A stretch of DNA of 19,112 nt from Scatomorpha pullicola (GTDB lineage Bacteria; Bacillota; Clostridia; Oscillospirales; Oscillospiraceae), in NCBI GenBank assembly GCA_018716545.1, contig DVJU01000050.1, positions 1-19,112 of the forward strand, in the 5' to 3' direction. Both the position numbers and the translations under genes were made by a program. Shown here piece after piece: positions 1 to 6,853 of this stretch. Within the stretch, counting starts at the first letter, position 1; every line of letters starts with the position of its first letter. The notes below the pieces were generated by a model, which ran no database searches, was not told the origin of the DNA, and saw nothing but the letters and a program-made list of their open reading frames with translations.

Positions 1-157
1 AGTAACCCGTGTAGCCCTGCACGCCGCGGACGTTGTTGACGAGCCTGGCGTCGGTCAGAAAGTTTTCGGCTATGTACTTCGCGCGCAGCGGGTCGCCGGG
101 CATGAGCACCGTCTTGGCAAAATCCCCGGCCACCGCGCTGTTGTGTGGCGTTGGCAT
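1..157 (-). CDS. deoD: Purine-nucleoside phosphorylase DeoD, 5' part (gene runs off the left edge)
   Basis: The first 52 residues of a trimeric-type/hexameric bacterial purine-nucleoside phosphorylase, which splits purine (deoxy)nucleosides with phosphate into base and (deoxy)ribose-1-phosphate in the cytoplasm. The visible N-terminus reads MPTPHNSAVAGDFA, then VLMPGDPLRAKYIAE, then VNNVRGVQGYTG. These match the highly conserved DeoD start, including the phosphate-binding MPGDP loop with its Arg. The ATG at 157-155 is preceded by a perfect AGGAGG about 7 bases upstream (165-170). The gene is divergent from udk-tdk, so three nucleoside-salvage genes share one neighbourhood. The C-terminal part is outside the window. 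Identification rests on a strong N-terminal match recalled from the family. Confidence 0.9.
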   Translation of the reverse strand, partial: MPTPHNSAVAGDFAKTVLMPGDPLRAKYIAENFLTDARLVNNVRGVQGYTGY

Positions 158-187
158 ATTGATTCCTCCTCTTTTGTTGCTGTACCC

Positions 188-216
188 TTTATATCACACC
201 GGGGCGGAAAAGTAAA
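188..216 (-). promoter_or_regulatory. Sigma-A promoter of deoD
   Basis: On the minus strand, TTTACT (216-211), a 17-base spacer and TATAAA (193-188) lie about 30 bases upstream of the deoD start codon. Hexamer quality is good and the spacing is ideal. Confidence 0.6.
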
Positions 217-245
217 TTCGCAATTTGCTCCGCATGCCCCTCGTC

Positions 246-274
246 TTGACAGTGCGGACGCAATCAGGTATAAT
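246..274 (+). promoter_or_regulatory. Consensus sigma-A promoter of the structured RNA
   Basis: TTGACA (246-251), 17 bases, TATAAT (269-274): a perfect consensus promoter on the plus strand. No credible coding region starts within the next 300 bases, so it most likely drives a non-coding RNA with a start near 281. Confidence 0.85.
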
Positions 275-280
275 ATGAGT

Positions 281-583
281 GAAAAGAGGCGCCGCGACAA
301 GCGGTCTGGCTCTAATCAGAACAGTATATCAATTGGCCTTCAGGCCAACGGAAACCGTCACTTGCCAGAGTGGCGGTTTCCGCGTTTCTTGACGATAATG
401 GTAACGGTAAATTTACCGATATGTATCGTTAGCCTCACGTGCCTCACCCCCTCTCGGAGGTTGTAGCCAAAACCGCCTGCCGAATGTGCAGCGCCTCTCC
501 CCCCTGAGGGGGGGACACTATTATACCAATTTCGCCATCTACTGTCAACGCGGAGCCGCCCGGAGGGGCGGCTTTATTGTTGC
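281..583 (+). ncRNA. Candidate structured non-coding RNA, family not recognised
   Basis: This segment lies between a perfect promoter and an intrinsic terminator and holds nested complementary segments. A closing helix pairs 285-292 with 491-498 (8 bp). A second pairs 301-305 with 472-476 and continues as 307-311 with 465-469. Inside are hairpins at 333-348 (6 bp, TTCA loop), 349-382 (13 bp with one G-U, 8-base loop), 391-430 (7 bp outer helix plus an inner helix at 405-418) and 450-460. A C6/G6 hairpin follows at 499-513. The folded core is about 214 nt. I see no tRNA-like, SRP, RNase P, tmRNA, T-box or common riboswitch core. It may be a free-standing RNA, or a leader of udk, because the terminator at 554-581 directly precedes that gene. 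The exact ends are inferred. Confidence 0.6.
554..581 (+). terminator. Intrinsic terminator between the structured RNA and udk
   Basis: An 8-bp GC stem (554-561 with 566-573), GGAG loop, followed by TTTATTGTT. It ends transcription from the 246-274 promoter, or could act as an attenuator ahead of udk. Confidence 0.75.
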
Positions 584-608
584 AACGCGGCGTGTTCTGT
601 GTTAAGAT
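580..608 (+). promoter_or_regulatory. Sigma-A promoter of udk-tdk
   Basis: TTGCAA (580-585), 17 bases, TAAGAT (603-608). The -35 box starts inside the U-tract of the preceding terminator. The predicted start (about 614-616) lies directly at the udk ribosome binding site, giving a leader of roughly 15 bases. Confidence 0.55.
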
Positions 609-630
609 TGTCGAAAGAGGGGGTCTTATT

Positions 631-1260
631 ATGGGGAACGTAATGACCATAGGAATAGCCGGCGGCACCGGGAGCGGCAAGACGACCATCACCCGCCGAT
701 TGCAGCAGCGCTTTGCCGACAGCGTGAGCGTAATATACCACGACAACTACTACAAGGCGCACAACGACATGACTTATGAGGAGCGCTCCAAGCTCAACTA
801 CGACTGTCCCGACGCCTTTGACACCGAGCTGATGGTGCGCGACCTCACCGCGCTTCGCGCCGGGCACAGCGTGCGCTGTCCCGTGTACGACTACACGGTG
901 CACAACCGCTCGGACAAGACTGTACTGGTGAACCCGTCTCCGGTCATCATCGTAGAGGGCATACTCATCTTCCAGGACCCGCGCCTGTGCGAGCTGCTGG
1001 ACATCAAGATCTTCGTCGACACCGACGCCGACGTGCGCATACTCCGCCGCATAGTCCGCGACGTGCGCGACCGCGGCCGCAGCCTCTCGAGCGTGGTCGA
1101 CCAGTACCTCACCACGGTCAAGCCCATGCACGAGATGTACGTCGAGCCGAGCAAGCGCAACGCGGACATCATCATACCCGAGGGCGGGCACAACCTCGTG
1201 GCGATGGACATGCTCATAGAGCGCATCAACGCACACGTAACGGGGGTAGCAAATGGCTAA
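631..1260 (+). CDS. udk: Uridine kinase (uridine/cytidine kinase)
   Basis: Phosphorylates uridine and cytidine to UMP and CMP in pyrimidine salvage; cytoplasmic. The 209-residue protein has the family length. A P-loop GGTGSGKT lies at residues 11-18. The HDNYYK segment (about 37-42) follows the P-loop strand as in Udk, and the nucleoside-site region DCPDAFD is at 59-64. VIIVEGIL (105-112) is the Walker B-like strand, and RRIVRDVRDRGR (139-150) is the Arg-rich lid. The ATG at 631 is chosen because AGAGGGGG lies 7 bases upstream. The open frame extends upstream to 577 but without a ribosome site, and that part lies over the terminator. A second ATG (643) is possible but has worse spacing. The gene overlaps tdk by 8 bases, so the two are translationally linked. 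Confidence 0.93.
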   Translation: MGNVMTIGIAGGTGSGKTTITRRLQQRFADSVSVIYHDNYYKAHNDMTYEERSKLNYDCPDAFDTELMVRDLTALRAGHSVRCPVYDYTVHNRSDKTVLVNPSPVIIVEGILIFQDPRLCELLDIKIFVDTDADVRILRRIVRDVRDRGRSLSSVVDQYLTTVKPMHEMYVEPSKRNADIIIPEGGHNLVAMDMLIERINAHVTGVANG

Positions 1261-1834
1261 GCTCTATTTCAAATACGGCGCCATGGGCTCCAGCAAGAGC
1301 GCCCAGGCGCTGATAACCCAGTTCAACTATGAGGAGCTGGGCATGACCGTCTGGCTGATAAAGCCCAGCGTGGACGACCGCGACGGCGCCGACATAGTCA
1401 AAAGCCGCGTGGGGCTCTCCCGCCACGCCACCGTCATCTTCCCCGAGGACGACATCCGCGCCCGGTACGAGGCCGCGGGCAGGTTCGACGTCGTGATCGC
1501 CGACGAGGCGCAGTTCTTCACGCCCGAGCAGATAGACGGCCTGCGCGAGATGGTGGACGAGCTGAACCTCCCGGTGCTGTGCTTCGGCCTGAGGACGGAC
1601 TTCCTCACGCACATGTTCCCCGGCTCGCAGCGGCTGATGGAGCTGGCCGACTCCATAACGGAGATCAAGACCATCTGCGAGTGCGGCTCCAAGGCCACGG
1701 TCAACGCCCGCATCGGAGCCGACGGGAAGATAATCACCGCCGGCGACCAGATCTTCCTGGGCGGCAACGACAGCTACGTCGCCATGTGCCACAAGTGCTG
1801 GCGGCGGAAAATAAAAGAACAGCAGAACAGTTGA
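1253..1834 (+). CDS. tdk: Thymidine kinase (type II, TK1-like)
   Basis: Phosphorylates thymidine (and deoxyuridine) to dTMP using ATP; cytoplasmic homotetramer in this family. The 193-residue protein starts with the TK1 P-loop region YGAMGSSKS (8-16). The usual Gly before the Lys is Ser14 here. ADEAQFF (83-89) carries Walker B and the catalytic Glu85. FGLRTDF (111-117) is the thymidine-site strand. Two Cys pairs (142/144 and 179/182) form the structural zinc site, and GGNDSYVAMCHKCW is the typical C-terminal lasso region. The start ATG lies inside the end of udk (8-base overlap), so the two salvage kinases are made from one mRNA. A 17-bp hairpin follows 13 bases after the stop. Confidence 0.93.
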   Translation: MAKLYFKYGAMGSSKSAQALITQFNYEELGMTVWLIKPSVDDRDGADIVKSRVGLSRHATVIFPEDDIRARYEAAGRFDVVIADEAQFFTPEQIDGLREMVDELNLPVLCFGLRTDFLTHMFPGSQRLMELADSITEIKTICECGSKATVNARIGADGKIITAGDQIFLGGNDSYVAMCHKCWRRKIKEQQNS

Positions 1835-1846
1835 GCGCGCAGTGCA

Positions 1847-1884
1847 AAGCAAGAGCGCCGGCCATACGGCCGGCGCTCTTGCTT
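1847..1884. terminator. Long perfect hairpin between convergent tdk and htrA
   Basis: A perfect 17-bp inverted repeat (1847-1863 with 1868-1884) with an ATAC loop lies just after tdk and can be read from both sides. It lacks a real U-run on either side (CTTAC one way, TTTGC the other), so it may also stabilise mRNA ends. Confidence 0.7.
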
Positions 1885-1954
1885 ACATAAAAGAGGAGTT
1901 TGGAAGTAGGAAGGTAATCAATATTCTTGCTTTGCTGCTGTCTATCTATATAAA

Positions 1955-1968
1955 CTCCGTTGCCGGAG
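1955..1968 (-). terminator. Weak hairpin after htrA
   Basis: A 5-bp stem (1955-1959 with 1964-1968), which on the minus strand has a GCAA tetraloop followed by TTTATATAG, lies 10 bases past the htrA stop. It is short and could be fortuitous; the 17-bp hairpin at 1847-1884 is a better end point. Confidence 0.35.
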
Positions 1969-1977
1969 GTTATAAGC

Positions 1978-3525
1978 TCACGCCGCGGGGGTCATCCCGG
2001 AGGGGTCGAGCCTGCCGGAGCCGGAGCCGCTGTCGGAGTTGCTGCCCGTGTCGGTCGGGCGGCTGCTGAAGGTGATGCTGAGCGTCAGGTACTCGCCGGA
2101 GCGGTAGACGACGATGTCACAGGTTTCGCCCGCGCTGTGGAAGGTCAGCTCCTGCTGCAGATCCGAATAGCTCGACACGGTGTAGCCGCCCAGCTCGGTG
2201 ATGATGTCGCCCTCGCGGAGGCCGGCCGTTTCGGCGGGGCTCCCGGAGACGACGGAGGTGACGTAGGCGCCGTCAGGCCAGCCGTAGTACTGCTTGGCGA
2301 TAGTGATGGGGTCCTCGGCGGTGATGCCCATATAGGCGGGGTCGGCGTTCGGGTCGATGCTGTGGTTGCCGTCGATGACGTCGTTGGCTATGCGCACGGC
2401 GTCGTCTATCGGGATGGCGAAGCCGATGCCCTCCGTGCTGCCGCCGGAGCTGGCGGAGTTGGGCTTGGCGGTGACTATGCCGACCACCTGACCGTAGGCG
2501 TTGTACACGGGGCCGCCGGAGTTGCCCAAGTTGACGGCGGCGGAAATCTGGAACATGTTGGCCGTGCCCTCATCGGTGGTGATGACGCGGTCGGTGGCGG
2601 AGACGATGCCCGGGGTCATGGAGTAGGTCAGCTCGCCGAGCGGGTTGCCCACGGCGTAGACCGTGTCGCCGACGCGCAGGTCATCGCTGCTGCCGAGCGT
2701 GGCGGCCGTGAGGCCGGTGGCGTCGATCTTGATGACGGCCACGTCGTTGTTGCGGTCAAAGCCTATGACCTCGGCGGTGTACTCGGTGGTGTCGTAGCCG
2801 CTCTCGGACGAGAACATGACGTTTATGGCGGAGCCGGTGCTGTACGCTTCCTCAATGACATGGTAGTTGGTGAGGATGTAGCCGTCCTCGCTTATCACAA
2901 AGCCGGTGCCGGAGACGCTGCCCTGCACCTGCATGCCCCAGACGTTGGTGCCGGTTATCGTGCTGGAGACGCCGACGACCTGCTTGAGCGCGAGGTTGTA
3001 GTAGATATCGCCGGCGGTCATCGTCTCGCCGGTGTTGTTGGAGACGCTGGAGCCGTTGGCGGTGGGCGCAGTGGTCTGGGTAATAGGAGGCGTGTCGTCG
3101 CTGCTGCCTCCGGCAGCGCCGTTTACGATCACGCCGCCCACGCCGCCGCCCACCAGGGCGCATACCAGGCAGAGAGCCACGATGGCCGCCGCCGGCATAC
3201 CGCGGCGCTGCTTCTTCGGCTTTTTCTCCTTGCGCTGCGTGGCCGGGGAGTAGAAGTTGGCCGACGCGCCCGTGTCGCTCTGGCTGGTGTAGTTGGCGTC
3301 GCGGTAGCCGGGGTCGCGCTCGGGCTTCCCGTAGCGGCTTTCTTCCTCGTAGCTGCGTCCGGCGTCAGGCCTTACTATGCGGTAGCTGCCGTCCTCTGCG
3401 CTCGCCGGGCTCTCGGAGGCGGCCGTCTCGTCCGCGGGGACGGAGCCGTCCTCGTCGGCGCTGTCTCCGGACTGCCCGCCGTTGTTTTCATCATAGAGGT
3501 TTTTTTCATCATCATATGGATACAT
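1978..3525 (-). CDS. HtrA/DegP-family membrane-anchored serine protease with PDZ domain
   Basis: Trypsin-like quality-control protease acting on misfolded proteins outside the membrane. Of 515 residues, about 1-108 form an acidic, disordered cytoplasmic tail ending in a basic KKPKKQRR stretch. One membrane helix spans about 110-134, and a Ser/Thr-rich linker (140-168) follows. The protease domain (about 172-385) carries the triad His222 (TNYHV), Asp261 (NNDVAV) and Ser336 (GNSGGPV). A PDZ domain (about 395-486) has SPAETAGLREGDII. A Gly/Ser/Asp tail ends the protein. The loop before the serine reads NLGNSGG rather than the commoner NPGNSGG, a mild variant. The ATG at 3525 is supported by GGGAGGT about 9 bases upstream. 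The gene stands alone. HtrA-, DegP- or YyxA-type naming cannot be resolved by eye. Confidence 0.93.
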   Translation of the reverse strand: MYPYDDEKNLYDENNGGQSGDSADEDGSVPADETAASESPASAEDGSYRIVRPDAGRSYEEESRYGKPERDPGYRDANYTSQSDTGASANFYSPATQRKEKKPKKQRRGMPAAAIVALCLVCALVGGGVGGVIVNGAAGGSSDDTPPITQTTAPTANGSSVSNNTGETMTAGDIYYNLALKQVVGVSSTITGTNVWGMQVQGSVSGTGFVISEDGYILTNYHVIEEAYSTGSAINVMFSSESGYDTTEYTAEVIGFDRNNDVAVIKIDATGLTAATLGSSDDLRVGDTVYAVGNPLGELTYSMTPGIVSATDRVITTDEGTANMFQISAAVNLGNSGGPVYNAYGQVVGIVTAKPNSASSGGSTEGIGFAIPIDDAVRIANDVIDGNHSIDPNADPAYMGITAEDPITIAKQYYGWPDGAYVTSVVSGSPAETAGLREGDIITELGGYTVSSYSDLQQELTFHSAGETCDIVVYRSGEYLTLSITFSSRPTDTGSNSDSGSGSGRLDPSGMTPAA

Positions 3526-3585
3526 GGTCTTCGTACCTCCCGTGTTTTTTCTTGACGCTTGTAATAATAAAGGCGACTTGTGACA

Positions 3586-3598
3586 TTGTTATGAACAA
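3586..3598. promoter_or_regulatory. Short inverted repeat upstream of htrA (possible operator)
   Basis: TTGTT-ATG-AACAA is a perfect 5-bp inverted repeat with a 3-base spacer, 61 bases before the htrA start, in AT-rich DNA where its promoter must lie. I could not find a convincing -35/-10 pair here, though TATTAT on the minus strand (3564-3569) is a possible -10. Low confidence. Confidence 0.25.
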
Positions 3599-3674
3599 AG
3601 ATGGGAAGATATTTTAAATTAAGATTTAGGTTTGATTTAGCCGCAGAAGCTGCGGCTGCGCAAAGCCAAAGGGG

Positions 3675-3706
3675 GCGGCCGGCAGAGCGCCGGACGCCCC
3701 CCTTTT
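3675..3706 (-). terminator. Intrinsic terminator after the ABC permease gene
   Basis: A GC-rich hairpin of about 13 bp (GGGGGCG/CGCCCCC arms continued by GCCGGC-type pairs, one mismatch) lies 11 bases past the permease stop. On the minus strand it is followed by TTTGGCTTTG and preceded by AAAA. A second smaller hairpin (GCCGCAG/CTGCGGC) sits just beyond at about 3639-3656. Confidence 0.7.
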
Positions 3707-3716
3707 CAAGCTCCCG

Positions 3717-5492
3717 TCACGCCGCGGACTCATCCAGCAGACGCAGCTGCGCCCCGTGCTCCAGGAGCCAGTCGTTGGTGCGCACGGACCAGATCGTGGG
3801 CACGGTGTAGAACATATAGCTCGCGTCCCTGTACTGGACGTCTATCTCGATGCGGCAGTCGTAGACGCTGTCGTAGTATTCCGCATCCGTGCGGTACCAT
3901 ACGAGGCCGATGGTCTTGTCCTGCATGTCCGGCAGGATGCACTCCTGATACAGCTCCAGCGCCTCCTGCTCGGTCAGCTCCAGTATGCTTTCCACCTCGC
4001 CCGTCTCGCTGTTGACCGCCGTCACGCGGCCGCCCTTCACGGTGTTGCCGTTCATGACGACGCCCAGCTCCTTGCGGCCGGCTATGCCCTCGGCGGAGTT
4101 CATCAGCTCCTGCATCAGCTCCAGCGTGTCGGCCTCGCCGTTGGACGCAATGCGGTACTCGCGCACCAGCTTGTCCCCGTTTTTGAGCTTGTAATTCAGG
4201 TAGAGTCCTATGGTGGAGTAGCCGTGCGCGCGGGCGTATTCGTTCTCGTCGCGCGCCGCCACGGCGCTCTCGTGTATGGCAATAACGGTCTCGATGTTCT
4301 CCGGCTCGTCGAAATCCACGCCCACGCCGTCGCCCGTGACGTGTACGAAGGCCACGTCTGCGGCGTCAGGCACCCGCGACTCATAGCCCGTCACGTCCAG
4401 CTCACAGGTGAACACCAGCGCGGCGCAGACCACGCACACCAGTGCCCAGCCTATGTACCGCCCTGCGGCGTTGAAGACGGCGAAGCTCTTGTTCACCAGC
4501 ATTGCGGCGCAGAACCAGCCGAGGAACGCCGCGGCCGCCATGCACAGGACGTAGACGGCGGCCGGACCGACGCCGTCGGCGGGATTGTCGCCGAAGGGCA
4601 GGGTGTAGAACAGGTTGCCCAGGATGAACGCCGCGGCAAAAGAGCATATCAGCTGGAACACCGGCCGCAGCGGCGCGATGGCCACGACGTCGCCCGCGCT
4701 CTCTATATTCCGGCGCAGGTACAGCGCGCCCGAGGCGGGCAGCAGAGCCAGTCCCAGCAGGCCGTAGGCTATGAGATACGGCCAGCCGTACAGCTCGTAG
4801 ACCCCGGATGCGAGCTTGTTTATGCCCAGGTTCTGCGATAAGCAGACGAACGGGGAGAACAGGTCGGCGACGCCCGCCCCGGCGGAGACGTAGCCGTAGC
4901 AGAACATGCCCGGCACGACCAGAGCCATCTGGCCGAGCAGGCTCACCACGACCCCGAAAGCCACGAACAGCACCGGCATCACCACTATGTGACCCGTGAG
5001 CTGCGCGCAGAGCACGGCTATGCCGAAGTAGGCCACCGTCATGAGGCTGACCGCGCCCAGCCACTCCAGCAGCGCGCCCGTGCCCGCAAAGCCGAACAGC
5101 GCCTCCTCGGCCAGAGTCGCCAGGAAGACTATGACGTTCGCCGCGAGCAGCGGCAGCACGCCCGCCAGGGAGAGCGAGACGAACATTGCGCTCCGGCTGA
5201 CCGGGAGCGCGGAGTAAAACCCCGCCGCCCTGTCCGAATACAGGTGCGAGAACACGGCCATGGCCGCGGCGCAGCAGGCTATGGGACAGATGACCTGCGA
5301 GGCATACACCGCCTCCAGCACATAGCGGTTCACGCTGTCGTTCAGCTCTCCTCCCAGCGCGCTGACGAGGTTCATCGGCAGGACGAGCAGCTGTACGAAG
5401 GCGTAGACAGCCCAGATCGGCCAAAAGCGCAGCACGCTCTTTACCAAGACGCCGCGGTTAAAGAACGATGTCCCGGACTTCACGTCCCTCAC
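3717..5492 (-). CDS. ABC-2-type transporter permease with large C-terminal extracytoplasmic domain
   Basis: Membrane subunit of the ABC exporter encoded with the ATPase just upstream. Of 591 residues, about 1-365 contain eight to ten hydrophobic helices (for example 22-44, 66-82, 105-128, 147-163, 168-195, 238-258, 278-299, 311-333, 346-363). The segment SDRAAGFYSALPVSRS (86-101) is the cytoplasmic coupling stretch typical of ABC-2 permeases. Residues about 366-591 are soluble and contain no catalytic motif that I recognise; similar C-terminal domains occur in permeases of GntR-linked clostridial ABC systems. The ATG lies inside the end of the ATPase gene (35-base overlap), so the two are tightly coupled. 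The substrate is unknown. YtrC/YtrD of the Bacillus ytr operon are the closest functional analogues by gene order. Confidence 0.8.
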   Translation of the reverse strand: MRDVKSGTSFFNRGVLVKSVLRFWPIWAVYAFVQLLVLPMNLVSALGGELNDSVNRYVLEAVYASQVICPIACCAAAMAVFSHLYSDRAAGFYSALPVSRSAMFVSLSLAGVLPLLAANVIVFLATLAEEALFGFAGTGALLEWLGAVSLMTVAYFGIAVLCAQLTGHIVVMPVLFVAFGVVVSLLGQMALVVPGMFCYGYVSAGAGVADLFSPFVCLSQNLGINKLASGVYELYGWPYLIAYGLLGLALLPASGALYLRRNIESAGDVVAIAPLRPVFQLICSFAAAFILGNLFYTLPFGDNPADGVGPAAVYVLCMAAAAFLGWFCAAMLVNKSFAVFNAAGRYIGWALVCVVCAALVFTCELDVTGYESRVPDAADVAFVHVTGDGVGVDFDEPENIETVIAIHESAVAARDENEYARAHGYSTIGLYLNYKLKNGDKLVREYRIASNGEADTLELMQELMNSAEGIAGRKELGVVMNGNTVKGGRVTAVNSETGEVESILELTEQEALELYQECILPDMQDKTIGLVWYRTDAEYYDSVYDCRIEIDVQYRDASYMFYTVPTIWSVRTNDWLLEHGAQLRLLDESAA

Positions 5493-6354
5493 CTCCCAGC
5501 TCGTATATGAAGATTTCCTCCAGGGTCAGAGGCACCGCGTCCACAAACAGCGGCTCGGCGCGCTCCAGTCTGGCGGTGACCGCCTCCGGCGCGCCCCGGA
5601 CTATGAGCGTCTTCAGCTTGCCGGGGCCGGAGACGTGCAGCACATCCAGGCCGTCCGGGATGTCCTGCCCGTCGGGCATGACCAGCTGTATCTTGCAGAT
5701 GTTCTCCTGCAGCTCGGAGAGCTGGCGCTCCAGCAGCATTTTGCCGTTGTTTATAAAGCCCACCATGTCGCAGACGTCCTCCAGCTCGCGCAGGTTGTGC
5801 GAGCAGACCAGCACGCCGGTGCCGTGCTCCGCCACGTCCGAGAGCAGCAGAGACCAGACCTGGCGGCGCATGACCGGGTCGAGCCCGTCCACCGGCTCGT
5901 CCAGCACCAGCAGCTCCGGCCGGAGCGAGAGCGCCAGCCAGAACGCCGCCTGCTTCTTCATGCCGCGCGAAAAGCGGCGCATGGGCATCTTGCGGTCTAT
6001 GGGGAAGGCCTCGGCCAGGCGCTCGAAGCGCTCGGAGTCAAAGCCGGGGTACACGCCCCTGTAGAAGTGCATCATGTCGTTGACGCTCGCCTGCGGGAAG
6101 TAAAAGACCTCGTCGGGGATGTAGGCCATGCGCGCCTTCGCGTCCACGTTCTCAAAGACGGGTACGCCGTCGGCGAGCACCTCGCCGCCGTCCGGGCGCA
6201 GTATGCCCGCTATGTGGCGTATGGCCGTGGTCTTGCCCGCGCCGTTGGGGCCGACAAGGCCGTAGACGGCGCCGGAGGGCACGGTCATACTCAGCCCGTC
6301 CAGCGCCCTGTGGGCGCCGAAGCGCTTCACTACCTCGACAGCTTCAATTTTCAC
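5458..6354 (-). CDS. ABC transporter ATP-binding protein (YtrB-like)
   Basis: Nucleotide-binding subunit of the exporter, 298 residues. Walker A GPNGAGKT is at 35-42, a degenerate signature FSRGMKKQ at 128-135, Walker B LLVLDEP at 148-154, D-loop GLDP, and the switch His in CSHNL at about 186. Residues 210-298 form the C-terminal extension common to YtrB/CcmA-like ATPases of ABC-2 systems. The start is GTG at 6354, since no ATG lies near the conserved N-terminus (MKIEAVEVVKRFG), with GGTGGAG just upstream. It overlaps the regulator gene by 11 bases and the permease by 35, so the three genes form one operon. Confidence 0.9.
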   Translation of the reverse strand: MKIEAVEVVKRFGAHRALDGLSMTVPSGAVYGLVGPNGAGKTTAIRHIAGILRPDGGEVLADGVPVFENVDAKARMAYIPDEVFYFPQASVNDMMHFYRGVYPGFDSERFERLAEAFPIDRKMPMRRFSRGMKKQAAFWLALSLRPELLVLDEPVDGLDPVMRRQVWSLLLSDVAEHGTGVLVCSHNLRELEDVCDMVGFINNGKMLLERQLSELQENICKIQLVMPDGQDIPDGLDVLHVSGPGKLKTLIVRGAPEAVTARLERAEPLFVDAVPLTLEEIFIYELGGEGREVRDIVL

Positions 6355-6718
6355 CGTACTCCACCGCCCTTTCGTCTATTCTCGCACGGAGCTCGTCAGC
6401 CGTCACGCCGAGGTACATAAGCTCCTCGACGGCGTCGTCAAACGCGCCCAGCAGCTCCGCCCGGCGCGCGCTGTCCGCCCCGTCGGCCTGCCTGGCAAAG
6501 CTGCCCTTGCCCGGGACGGAGACGATGTAGCCCTCGTGCTCCAGCTCACGGTAGGCTCGCTGTATGGTGTTCGGGTTGATTACCAGCTGACTGGCCAGCT
6601 CCCGCACGCTGGGCAGCTTTTCATCCGGCGACAGCGCGCCGGACACTATGAGCCGCCGCAGCGAGTCCTTGACCTGCTCATATATAGGACGCGAGTCCCG
6701 AAAGTTTATGGAAATCAT
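6344..6718 (-). CDS. GntR-family transcriptional regulator, YtrA subfamily
   Basis: A 124-residue repressor-type protein made of a winged helix-turn-helix (about 8-76) and a short helical C-terminus. The family signature is clear: RPIYEQVKDSLRRLIVSGAL, LPSVRELASQLVINPNTIQRAYRELEHEGYI, then VPGKGSF for the wing. The short effector-less C-terminus and the position as first gene of an ABC operon are typical of YtrA regulators, which repress their own operon and are often relieved by cell-envelope antibiotics. The ATG at 6718 has GGTGAGG just upstream. A perfect inverted repeat lies 18 bases in front of the gene at the predicted transcription start. Confidence 0.9.
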   Translation of the reverse strand: MISINFRDSRPIYEQVKDSLRRLIVSGALSPDEKLPSVRELASQLVINPNTIQRAYRELEHEGYIVSVPGKGSFARQADGADSARRAELLGAFDDAVEELMYLGVTADELRARIDERAVEYGEN

Positions 6719-6735
6719 CGCCTCACCCCCAAACC

Positions 6736-6754
6736 GTATTAACTAATTTAATAC
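6736..6754. promoter_or_regulatory. Probable operator of the GntR/ABC operon
   Basis: A perfect inverted repeat, GTATTAA-N5-TTAATAC (6736-6742 and 6748-6754), covers the predicted transcription start of the operon. AT-rich in GC-rich DNA and next to a GntR gene, it is the natural binding site for that regulator. Confidence 0.65.
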
Positions 6755-6758
6755 AGTC

Positions 6759-6788
6759 AGGATACACCCTTCCCGCCGCGCGTGTCAA
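6759..6788 (-). promoter_or_regulatory. Sigma-A promoter of the GntR-ABC operon
   Basis: TTGACA (6788-6783), 18 bases, TATCCT (6764-6759) on the minus strand. The predicted start falls near 6752, inside the inverted repeat at 6736-6754, a layout typical of a repressed promoter. Confidence 0.65.
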
Positions 6789-6800
6789 GGGAATTAGAAA

Positions 6801-6848
6801 GCGGCCTTGGGAAATACTCCGGATTTCCCAAGGCCGCAGTCTTTTTTT
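6801..6848. terminator. Strong intrinsic terminator after the 4Fe-4S protein gene
   Basis: A perfect 15-bp stem (6801-6815 with 6823-6837) and a 7-base loop. On the plus side it is followed by CTTTTTTT (6841-6848). On the minus side, the direction needed here, it is followed by TTTCTAATT. Confidence 0.8.
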
Positions 6849-6853
6849 CCTGC

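Noticed and set aside
349..382. The 13-bp hairpin as a mobile-element end or CRISPR-like repeat
   Set aside because: Single copy, no second copy in the window, no transposase, and it fits as one arm of the larger RNA fold.
143..466. Open frames of 60-107 residues in the deoD-udk gap
   Set aside because: They lack ribosome sites, cross the promoters, and overlap perfect RNA helices; composition is not protein-like.
281..550. Known RNA classes for the structured region (RNase P, SRP, tmRNA, T-box, TPP, cobalamin, ZTP, purine riboswitch)
   Set aside because: None of their conserved core sequences is present by eye; left unassigned rather than named.
1960..3555. A 531-residue plus-strand open frame opposite the HtrA gene
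   Set aside because: Val/Ala/Gly-rich low-complexity antisense translation; the minus strand has a complete HtrA with catalytic triad and ribosome site.
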